A stretch of DNA of 14,568 bases from SZUA-186 sp041552135 (GTDB lineage Bacteria; Pseudomonadota; Gammaproteobacteria; UBA9214). The notes under the pieces are model-generated. The model was not told the origin of the DNA, ran no database searches, and saw only the letters and a list, made by a program, of their open reading frames with translations. A program made the position numbers and the translations under genes. The stretch is from the NCBI GenBank assembly GCA_041552135.1, contig JBFELL010000067.1, forward strand, positions 1 to 14,568, given 5' to 3'. This document shows, one piece after another, positions 1 through 6,331 of this stretch. Position 1 is the stretch's first letter. Every line of letters starts with the position of its first letter.

Positions 1-53
1 CGACAGCCCCGGGTCAAGGGTCCTGACTTATCACGCTTTGCCAAATTCGGGCG

Positions 54-344
54 TTTAGAGCCCCCGATAGGGGACCCGTAGACCCCCCGCCCTCAGGCGG
101 CGGATCATAATGTGTGGAAAGGCTATATAGCTCTATTTATACTGGATGTGGAAAGTTGCATTCCTTCTCCCTCCGGGAGAAGGCCAGGATGAGGGGACCT
201 GAATCAGGCAGAGCCGCTGTTTATTTGATCCCCTCTCCCCGGCCCTCCCCCGGAGGGGGAGGGGGCGTAATCGGCCGGATGGCCGATCAAGCCGGCTTTC
301 AGCCGTAACCCGAAGCCACCGGCTTTGGCCGGTGGAGTATTCAC
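54..344 (+). repeat. Palindrome-rich intergenic element, copy A
   Basis: A non-coding element of about 291 bases, repeated in inverted orientation at 7856-8145 (290 bases). It begins TTTAGAG and ends GGTGGAGTATTCAC. In order it contains the hairpins CCCC/GGGG (62-73), CCGCC/GGCGG (87-100), CCTTCTCCC/GGGAGAAGG (163-183), a GC-rich CCCTC-type palindrome (about 230-266), ATCGGCC/GGCCGAT (270-287) and CCACCGGC/GCCGGTGG (316-335). The last hairpin, with its TTT loop, resembles end hairpins of IS200/IS605 elements, so a non-autonomous derivative (PATE-like) is my best guess. No transposase lies inside. It ends 33 bases before the lipoprotein gene and may influence its transcription. The two-copy repeat is directly visible; the family assignment is inference. 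Confidence 0.85.
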
Positions 345-377
345 AAGGTTCAAACAACTCGTCAGTGGAGTGTAAAT

Positions 378-611
378 ATGCGACACAAGGCAATTGTCGG
401 CGTTTTTTTATTCCTGTTGGTTCTGGGGCAAACGGCCTGCAGTAATCCACATAAAGAGGCGGCAAGGGCCGCGTCAGATGCATCGGCAGCCGAAAAGGAG
501 GTTAGCAATCAGAAAGCGAAAATACTTGAGGATTACAGAAAATGCCTGAAGAAGAACAAGTCCGATGAGGAGGCATGCGCCGGCTACAAGAAAGCACTGG
601 ATGCACTGTAG
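378..611 (+). CDS. Small predicted lipoprotein (77 aa)
   Basis: Encodes a short exported protein of unknown function. Residues 4-20 form a hydrophobic signal segment after a basic start (RHK), ending in a lipobox-like GQTAC with Cys21 as the likely lipidated residue. The -3 position is Gln rather than the usual Leu, so the lipobox is imperfect. Ser at +2 would favour outer-membrane placement under the Lol rule. The mature part (about 57 residues) is Ala/Lys/Glu-rich and probably one helix or coiled coil, with two further cysteines (56 and 67) that could form a disulfide in the periplasm. A GGAG at 367-370 sits seven bases before the ATG and supports this start. It stands alone, convergent with RNase D, directly downstream of repeat copy A. 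I do not recognise the family. Confidence 0.72.
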   Translation: MRHKAIVGVFLFLLVLGQTACSNPHKEAARAASDASAAEKEVSNQKAKILEDYRKCLKKNKSDEEACAGYKKALDAL

Positions 612-756
612 GCCGGCCAGAAATAACAGCAACACGTGGCAGACAGCGTTACTTCCAGTACCGTGCCCTTCTGCCTCTACCCGGATAATTGCTTATTGAG
701 GCTACGGGCAGTCCATCGATAGCGGCAAGCCAGTGGCGGCTTTCGGGAATGCGCCC

Positions 757-1911
757 TCAGGTGATCGACAACTCGCCGCCCGCCATCCGGATATTCAACC
801 TGCCATCGAGGAAACCCTGCAGGCGTTCGCCGGCCAGCTGCCTGCGCCAGCCCTGCAGTACCGGCACATCGGAATTACCGAGAAGCAACTGCTCCAGCTG
901 ATTGCGGCTGGCAAGTACCGAGGGATTGATCCGGTTTTCCTCGCCGACCAGCCGGACCACAGCCTGCATCACATCCACGACGGCATCCTGGGCCGGCGTC
1001 AACCGCTGCCTGATTTTCGTGCGAGGGAAGGGTGCCGGAGTGATTTCCGCAGCATTTGCAATCAGTGCCAGCAGGTCACGGCCGTACCGCTTGACGGTGT
1101 TCTCGTGCAGTCCGCGGATCTTGCCAAGACTGGCAGGCGTGTCCGGCCTGTGCCGGGCGATATCGAGCAGGACATCGTCACGCAGCAACCAGCCACGCGG
1201 CCGGTCCGAGGCCTGCGCCTTCTCCTCGCGCCAGGCCGCCAGCGCCTGCAGGATGGCCAGTGCCGCTCCGGACAGCTTGTTGGTGCCCTTGACGCGCAAC
1301 CAGGCATTCTCGGGATGAGCAGCATACAGAGCCGGATCGGACAACGCGCGAAGATCATCGGCCAGCCAGTCGAGCCGGCCGGCTTCCTGCAGCTTTCCCT
1401 GGATCAACACATAGGCCTGCGCAAGGTAGATCACATCATCGGCCGCGTAGCGCACCTGCGCATCGTCCAGCGGCCGTTGCGACCAGTCGGTACGCGAGTG
1501 CAGCTTGTGAAGCTTGACGCCGAGTAACTCCTGCACCAGTCCGCCGTAGCCGACCTGGTCCGGCAGGCCCAGCAGCAGGGCCGCGATCTGTGTGTCGAAT
1601 ACGGAGGCGGGCACGCCACCGCGCATGTGGTAGAAGATTTCCATGTCCTGGCGGGCGGCGTGCATGACCTTGGTGATGCCGCTGTCGAAAATCACGTCCA
1701 GCAGCGGCGTCATGTCATCAAGGGCCAGCGGGTCGACACAGGCAACGACATCAAGTGTCGCGACCTGTACCAGGCAAAGTTTCGGGTAGTAGGTTTTCTC
1801 GCGCAGAAACTCGGTATCGATCGCAAACCACGATGCCTGTGACAACCCGTCGCACAGGTCCTCCAGAGCGGCCTGGCTGTCGATAAACGGGATGTCGCGG
1901 GCGGTGGTCAT
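757..1911 (-). CDS. rnd: Ribonuclease D
   Basis: A 3'-to-5' exoribonuclease that trims tRNA precursors and other structured RNAs, acting in the cytoplasm with divalent metal ions. The DEDDy exonuclease motifs are complete, numbered from the ATG at 1911: ExoI DTEF (Asp32, Glu34), ExoII HAARQDME (Asp89) and ExoIII YAADD (Tyr155, Asp159). An HRDC domain follows at about 212-290. At 384 residues it is close to E. coli RNase D (375). The frame stays open up to an ATG at 1995, which would overlap the DUF6524 gene by 29 bases; I prefer MTTARDIPFID because it starts where RNase D homology starts, though neither start has a convincing ribosome site. It lies 55 bases downstream of the DUF6524 gene on the same strand, probably co-transcribed. 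Confidence 0.93.
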   Translation of the reverse strand: MTTARDIPFIDSQAALEDLCDGLSQASWFAIDTEFLREKTYYPKLCLVQVATLDVVACVDPLALDDMTPLLDVIFDSGITKVMHAARQDMEIFYHMRGGVPASVFDTQIAALLLGLPDQVGYGGLVQELLGVKLHKLHSRTDWSQRPLDDAQVRYAADDVIYLAQAYVLIQGKLQEAGRLDWLADDLRALSDPALYAAHPENAWLRVKGTNKLSGAALAILQALAAWREEKAQASDRPRGWLLRDDVLLDIARHRPDTPASLGKIRGLHENTVKRYGRDLLALIANAAEITPAPFPRTKIRQRLTPAQDAVVDVMQAVVRLVGEENRINPSVLASRNQLEQLLLGNSDVPVLQGWRRQLAGERLQGFLDGRLNIRMAGGELSIT

Positions 1912-1966
1912 CGGTCGTTGATTGTCGTGGGGGAGGACGGCAGCATTCGAAATGCCGTCGTACTGG

Positions 1967-2392
1967 TCAGATGTCGCCTTCGACCTCGTCGACATCCACC
2001 TGCCCGGTCATGCGCCGGCGAATGTGGGACCAGGAGATACCGGTGGCCAGGACACCGCTGATCACCACCAGGATGACATAGGTCAGCGCCGTGATACTGT
2101 CGAGCGGTACGATATCCCAGAATATCAGTAGCCAGATCAGTGTCCCGAAGAAGGCAAACGCAAGCAGTAACCCGAATGCCCCGAGTGACCTGACGGTCGC
2201 GCGCAGAAAGATCGTCCAGCCGATCAGCAGAATCACGCCGGCAAAGATGACCAGCGGGTTGATCCCGGGCAGCATGTCCCTGAACCAGTGATAGTAGGAA
2301 TACCCGGAGGGGTTGTAGGTCGAGAACACCAGCACGACAGCGACAAGAAAGCGCAGCAGGATGCCCGTCCAGCCGATTGGTTTGACTGCCAT
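1967..2392 (-). CDS. DUF6524 family membrane protein
   Basis: A 141-residue inner-membrane protein of unknown function. Four hydrophobic segments are visible, at about residues 9-25, 46-63, 69-91 and 97-118, followed by a basic and then acidic cytoplasmic tail (HIRRRM to EVEGDI). The motif TYNPSGYSYYHW after the first segment is what I associate with the DUF6524 family; the length also fits. The ATG at 2392 is preceded by GAGGT at a good distance (about eight bases), which supports the start. It is the first gene of a leftward pair with rnd and is divergent from the radical SAM gene, from which it is separated by about 350 bases holding a candidate promoter. No catalytic motif is visible. The family name is from memory; the membrane topology is read from the sequence. 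Confidence 0.78.
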   Translation of the reverse strand: MAVKPIGWTGILLRFLVAVVLVFSTYNPSGYSYYHWFRDMLPGINPLVIFAGVILLIGWTIFLRATVRSLGAFGLLLAFAFFGTLIWLLIFWDIVPLDSITALTYVILVVISGVLATGISWSHIRRRMTGQVDVDEVEGDI

Positions 2393-2742
2393 GTTCCAAC
2401 CTCATGCGGTAAGAAGATAAGCGGGATAACGGCCCCGCAGGAACGCCGCCTGCATTCTATGCGGCATACAGACGACCAATCAAGGCGCAATCTCCGGACG
2501 GATATGGCGTAGAATGCATGCACGCAGATCCTGGAAATCCCGGCGACGGGGGTTCCCTGTCTGACGGTTGCGGCAATGCTGCAGAGCAGCCACCCCGCCT
2601 CATGACTGCCGTGGCTCGCACCATCACGACAGGACCGGGACACCACGACCACGGCACGGCATCGCTGCCGGCCTGGTCCGTAGCTCTGTAGTATTCGAGA
2701 TAACCCCTTCAACACCATGTTTACTATGCTTATTACCTCAAC
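2393..2742. other. Divergent intergenic region
   Basis: About 350 bases between the leftward DUF6524 gene and the start of the rightward radical SAM frame. Apart from the candidate minus-strand promoter and the mirrored TAGAAT motif around 2452-2517, I see no gene: open frames here lack ribosome sites and have low-complexity, shadow-like translations. No convincing promoter for the radical SAM gene was found close to its start. Confidence 0.5.
2454..2483 (-). promoter_or_regulatory. Candidate sigma70 promoter for DUF6524-rnd
   Basis: On the minus strand TTGATT (2483-2478) and TAGAAT (2459-2454) are separated by 18 bases, giving a start near 2447 and a leader of about 55 bases. The -10 lies in GCATTCTATGC (2452-2462), which is mirrored with one mismatch by GCGTAGAATGC at 2507-2517, so a second, plus-strand TAGAAT exists at 2510-2515; no good -35 was found for that one. 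Confidence 0.4.
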
Positions 2743-2784
2743 ATGAATGTGGTACTGATCAATCCCTACGAGCTTGGCCGCTAG
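2743..2784 (+). pseudogene. 5' end of the radical SAM gene, cut off by an amber codon
   Basis: Thirteen codons, MNVVLINPYELGR, then TAG at 2782-2784, after which the same frame continues PFGLAEPAAWLQREG into the long radical SAM frame with no shift. The residues on both sides of the stop read as one conserved N-terminus (as I remember it, YELGRQPFGLA is typical of the family), so the TAG most simply replaces a CAG glutamine codon by one C-to-T change. The ATG has no clear ribosome site. It could be a real nonsense mutation, a sequencing error, or a readthrough codon; the sequence alone does not decide. Confidence 0.7.
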
Positions 2785-2835
2785 CCGTTCGGGCTCGCCG
2801 AGCCGGCCGCCTGGCTGCAGCGTGAGGGCTGTGCT

Positions 2836-4131
2836 GTGCGATGCTGCGACCTGTCCATCCAGAAACTGGAGGATGTGGTAAGCGCCGATTCCGACCTGGT
2901 CGCCATTTACATTGCCATGCACACGGCGACCCGCATTGCCGTGGAGGCCCTGCCGAAGATTCGCGTGCTGGCACCGCACGCCCGGCTGTGCGTCTACGGG
3001 CTCTATGCACCGATGAACGCGGAACTGTTTCACTCGCTGGGCGTCACCACGGTAGTTGGCGGCGAGTTCGAGCCCGCACTGGTCTCGCTGGTCAGGCGCA
3101 TCCGTGCAGGTGAGGGGGATGAACAGACCGAACCCGTGGTCAGCCTGGAGAAGATCGACTTCATCACGCCGGCGCGGGACACGCTGCCGCCACTCGATCG
3201 CTATGCCAGCCTCATCCTGCCCGACGGATCACACCAGACCGTCGGCTTTGCCGAGACCACGCGCGGCTGCAAGTACCACTGCCGCCACTGCCCGGTCGTC
3301 CCGGTCTACGGGGGTGCCTTTCGCGTCATTCCCGCCGGGCTTGTACTTGAGGACATTCGCGGCCAGGTCGCGCGGGGCGCGCAGCACATCTCCTTCGGGG
3401 ACCCGGACTTCTTCAACGGCCCGGGTCATGCCCTGCGTATCGTCCACGCCATGCATGCTGAATTCCCCGGCCTTACCTACGATGCCACCATCAAGATCGA
3501 GCACATTGCCAGGTACCCGGATGCCGTGCGCGAACTCAGGACCACCGGTTGCCTGTTCATCATCTCGGCCGTGGAGGCGATGGATGACGATATCCTCGAA
3601 CGCCTTGACAAGGGTCATACACGTGATGACGTCATCACGGCGCTGGGCTTCCTGCGGGAGACCGGTATTGCGCTTTCCCCGACCTTCGTTGCCTTTACGC
3701 CATGGACGACCCTGGAGGGCTATATCCGTCTCCTGCAGGACATTACCGACCTGCGGCTGGTCAACAGCGTCGCTCCCGTTCAGCTTTCCATCCGCCTGCT
3801 GGTGCCGGCAGGCTCCTGCATCCTGCAGCTGGAGGATGCGCGCGACATGATCGGCGAATTTGATCCCGCCATTCTCGGGCACCCCTGGCACAATCGCGAT
3901 CCGCGCGTCGATGAATTGCAGCAGCGCATACAGGCCTGGATCGGCGATGCCGAAGGCCGTGGCCTGTCACGTACGGACATATTCCGCGGTATCCGCGAAC
4001 GTGCCTTTGAGATCGCGGGCATGCCGCTAACGCCAATTGATCTTGCCGATGAGGGTGAAAGCATCCCGCGGCTGTCCGAAAACTGGTATTGCTGCGCCGA
4101 ACCTACCTGCGAACAGCTGAATTCTTTCTGA
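2836..4131 (+). CDS. CCAEP-tail B12-binding-like radical SAM protein (5' end interrupted)
   Basis: An uncharacterised radical SAM enzyme, expected to cleave S-adenosylmethionine with a [4Fe-4S] cluster. Cluster ligands are visible as CX3CX2C (Cys145, Cys149, Cys152; TTRGCKYHCRHC). Residues 1-90 look like the Rossmann-like remainder of a B12-binding-type domain, without a DXHXXG cobalamin motif. The C-terminus ENWYCCAEPTC (415-425) is the hallmark of the CUAEP/CCAEP-tail family; here both positions are TGC cysteines, so this is the non-selenocysteine form. The frame extends upstream through a TAG at 2782-2784 to an ATG at 2743; the 2836 start is GTG, with GAGGG at 2824-2828 as a possible ribosome site, and would lose the first strand of the N-terminal domain. 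The gene may therefore be a recent pseudogene. It lies upstream of the GDPD/GlpD-like/FGGY trio with a 291-base gap. Family assignment is firm; substrate unknown. Confidence 0.8.
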   Translation: MRCCDLSIQKLEDVVSADSDLVAIYIAMHTATRIAVEALPKIRVLAPHARLCVYGLYAPMNAELFHSLGVTTVVGGEFEPALVSLVRRIRAGEGDEQTEPVVSLEKIDFITPARDTLPPLDRYASLILPDGSHQTVGFAETTRGCKYHCRHCPVVPVYGGAFRVIPAGLVLEDIRGQVARGAQHISFGDPDFFNGPGHALRIVHAMHAEFPGLTYDATIKIEHIARYPDAVRELRTTGCLFIISAVEAMDDDILERLDKGHTRDDVITALGFLRETGIALSPTFVAFTPWTTLEGYIRLLQDITDLRLVNSVAPVQLSIRLLVPAGSCILQLEDARDMIGEFDPAILGHPWHNRDPRVDELQQRIQAWIGDAEGRGLSRTDIFRGIRERAFEIAGMPLTPIDLADEGESIPRLSENWYCCAEPTCEQLNSF

Positions 4132-4422
4132 CAGCCACTGAAAATACGGAAGTATGCGCTCGAAGCCGATCATCGTCCTCGCGGGCAAGAACACCGGGGC
4201 AGCGCATGATTTACGACACAATGGCGGGCGCGGCGGCCGGGTTGCATTGGACAAGGCGCTGAATAATGATTGGACAGCAATGATCAGGCTACAGAGCATG
4301 GCGCATACCGGGTACCGTCATCGGGGGTTGTTCAGTCACCATCGTGACAGTCCGTGCCTTGTCCGCTGCAGCTCCGGCGGTCACCGGGGCAAGCCGGCCC
4401 CCGGCAGGGTGACAGCCGGCTG
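4132..4422. other. Intergenic region before the GDPD gene
   Basis: No gene is recognisable in these 291 bases. The notable element is at the 3' end: GTCACC (4380-4385) can pair with GGTGAC (4408-4413), enclosing a GGGGC/GCCCC helix, and the only Shine-Dalgarno-like AGGG before the GDPD ATG (4406-4409) falls within the outer stem. An open GTG frame from 4354 runs through here but its translation has no resemblance to GDPD proteins. Confidence 0.4.
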
Positions 4423-5169
4423 ATGGCGCAAATGACCCCGGTACTGATCGCACACCGCGGCGAGCCCGTATCCTTCCCGGAGAATTCCATCGCCGGCTAC
4501 GAGGCGGTATTGCAGGCCGGCGCAAACTGGATCGAAACGGATGTGCAGATCACGGCCGACGGTGTGCCGGTGCTCTGCCACGACCCGTCATTGCTGAAAC
4601 TCACCGGTCACGACATGAACATCAACACGACAGTCTATGCCGACATGCAGGACCTGCCGGCGGGCTATCCGGCCCGATTTGGTGACAGCTTCAGCCAGCT
4701 GCGTATCAGCCGCCTCGATGAATTTGCCCGGCTCCTGTCACAATGGCCGCAGGCCAGGGCCTTTGTCGAGCTCAAGCAGCCCAGCCTCATGGACCATGAC
4801 ATCCAGCATGTCATCGATATCGTGCTGGAGGCGCTTGCTCCCTGCCTGTCACAGAGCATCCTGATCTCTTTCGAATACGGGGCACTCGAGCAAGTACGCC
4901 GCTGCTGCAGCTTGCCGATAGCCTGGGTGCTGCCCGAGTGGTCGCCACAGACGCATCAGCAGGCGATGGCGCTGCAGCCCGAATTCCTGTTCTGCAACCG
5001 CAAGCGCCTGCCCGATGACCTGCAGCAGCTCTGGCCGGGCCCGTGGACCTGGGCGATCTATACCGTCAACACACCCGGGGATGCCCGGCGCTTTGCCGCT
5101 CTCGGCGCGGGCATGATCGAGACCGACGTCATACGCGAACTCATGCAGCCGGATTCCACCAGTGGCTGA
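4423..5169 (+). CDS. Glycerophosphodiester phosphodiesterase (GDPD family)
   Basis: Hydrolyses glycerophosphodiesters to sn-glycerol 3-phosphate and an alcohol. Numbered from the ATG at 4423, the catalytic set is complete: HRG (His11, Arg12), PENS (Glu20), IETD (Glu38, Asp40) and CHD (His53), with a later FVELKQP strand and the C-terminal IETD strand of the TIM barrel. At 248 residues, with no signal peptide, it matches the small cytosolic UgpQ type rather than periplasmic GlpQ. A GTG at 4354 would add 23 residues without homology, so MAQMTPVLIAHRG is preferred. Its stop codon overlaps the GTG start of the GlpD-like gene by eight bases, so the two are translationally coupled. Whether its substrate is an ordinary phospholipid headgroup diester cannot be told from the sequence. 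Confidence 0.9.
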   Translation: MAQMTPVLIAHRGEPVSFPENSIAGYEAVLQAGANWIETDVQITADGVPVLCHDPSLLKLTGHDMNINTTVYADMQDLPAGYPARFGDSFSQLRISRLDEFARLLSQWPQARAFVELKQPSLMDHDIQHVIDIVLEALAPCLSQSILISFEYGALEQVRRCCSLPIAWVLPEWSPQTHQQAMALQPEFLFCNRKRLPDDLQQLWPGPWTWAIYTVNTPGDARRFAALGAGMIETDVIRELMQPDSTSG

Positions 5170-6331
5170 ACATTACAATGTCGTGGTGATCGGCGGCGGC
5201 ATCCATGGGACAGGGGTGGCCCAGGCCGCCGCCTGCGCCGGTTACTCGGTGTTGCTGATCGAGAAAACACGTCTCGCCGCCGGCAGCTCCAGCCGTTCCA
5301 GCAAGCTGATACATGGCGGCCTGCGCTACCTCGAGGGTCTCGACTTCTCGCTGGTGCGCGAGGGCCTGGCCGAACGCGCGCTGCTGCTGAAGATCGCCCC
5401 CGGGCTGGTGCACCTGCAGCCGTTTCATATCCCCGTTTACCCGCCGACCTCGCGCCGGCCACTGACCATCCGTGCCGGCCTGAGCCTGTATGCCATCCTG
5501 GGACAGTTGCATCGTGACAATCGCTTTCGCAAGCTCAGGCGGCGTGACTGGGACACGCTCGATGGTCTGGAGACCCGTGGCCTGCAGGCGGTCTACCGCT
5601 ACTATGATGCCCAGACAAACGACATCGAACTGACCCGCGCCGTGATGCAGTCTGCAATCGAACTGGGGGCTGAATTGCGCTGCCCGTGCGAGTTCCTCGA
5701 GGCCAGCATCACCGACACCGGCTGCCGGATACACTACCGTGACGCCAGCACGGAAAACGCCTGTACCACCGATGTCATGGTCAATGCGGCGGGTCCGTGG
5801 GTACGTCTCGTCGATCGCAACATCACACCGGCACTGCACAGCATCCCGGCCGACCTGGTGCAGGGCAGCCACCTGGTCGTCGAGGGTCCGTTGAACCATG
5901 GCTGTTATTACCTCGAGGTACCCTCTGACCGTCGTGCCGTCTTCCTGTTGCCCTGGGGCGAGCATGCCTTGCTTGGCACAACCGAGACTCCCTACACGGG
6001 CCCGCCCGAGAAGGTATCGCCCTTGCCGGAGGAGGAGACCTACCTGCTGGATGTGCTGCGGTATTACTTCCCGCAGCGCTCGCAACGGGTCATCGAGCGT
6101 TTCGCCGGCCTGCGGGTTCTGCCGGCGGCTGAGGGTAGCGCCTTCGGCCGTTCGCGCGAGACCCGCCTGCCGGTCGACAATCCAGAGCAGCCACGCCTGG
6201 TGTCCATCTACGGCGGCAAGCTTACCGGCTACCGGGCCACGGCGACGAAGGTTGTGGACATCTTCCGGCGGACCCTGCCGGCGCGCAAGCCGGTTGCCGA
6301 CACCGCCGCACTGGCGCTCAGGGCGTCCTGA
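5162..6331 (+). CDS. FAD-dependent glycerol-3-phosphate dehydrogenase-like protein, short form
   Basis: A DAO-fold flavoprotein of the GlpD family, expected to oxidise glycerol 3-phosphate, or an analogue, to the keto phosphate and pass electrons to the quinone pool. The FAD dinucleotide motif VVIGGGIHGTG is at residues 8-18, the GlpD signature SSSRSSKLIHGGLRYLE at 42-58, and YGGKLTGY near 350-357. At 389 residues it ends soon after the DAO domain and lacks the C-terminal helical domain of the roughly 500-residue E. coli enzyme. No frameshift explains the missing part: the stop TGA shares a base with the ATG of the kinase gene (TGATG at 6329-6333). The GTG start at 5162 overlaps the GDPD stop and gives the canonical N-terminus. 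A related FAD oxidoreductase with another substrate is possible. Confidence 0.85.
   Translation: MAEHYNVVVIGGGIHGTGVAQAAACAGYSVLLIEKTRLAAGSSSRSSKLIHGGLRYLEGLDFSLVREGLAERALLLKIAPGLVHLQPFHIPVYPPTSRRPLTIRAGLSLYAILGQLHRDNRFRKLRRRDWDTLDGLETRGLQAVYRYYDAQTNDIELTRAVMQSAIELGAELRCPCEFLEASITDTGCRIHYRDASTENACTTDVMVNAAGPWVRLVDRNITPALHSIPADLVQGSHLVVEGPLNHGCYYLEVPSDRRAVFLLPWGEHALLGTTETPYTGPPEKVSPLPEEETYLLDVLRYYFPQRSQRVIERFAGLRVLPAAEGSAFGRSRETRLPVDNPEQPRLVSIYGGKLTGYRATATKVVDIFRRTLPARKPVADTAALALRAS

Noticed and set aside
1..350. CRISPR array in the repeat-rich left end
   Set aside because: The repeats are unequal palindromes without regular spacing or spacers, and the whole unit recurs as one element elsewhere.
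733..1527. 264-codon plus-strand frame opposite rnd
   Set aside because: No recognisable motif or ribosome site; the minus strand encodes RNase D with all catalytic motifs.
2782..2784. Pyrrolysine coding at the TAG
   Set aside because: Nothing in the window suggests pyl genes, and Gln (CAG) fits the remembered family sequence; kept only as a remote option.
2233..3033. 266-codon minus-strand frame across the divergent region
   Set aside because: It overlaps both the DUF6524 gene and the radical SAM gene in other frames and has no family resemblance.
4090..4095. Selenocysteine in the CUAEP/CCAEP tail
   Set aside because: Both codons are TGC, so this member uses Cys-Cys and needs no SECIS element.
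4125..4160. Cobalamin riboswitch suggested by AGCCACTG after the radical SAM stop
   Set aside because: Only a short box-like match; the other conserved blocks of a cobalamin riboswitch are absent.
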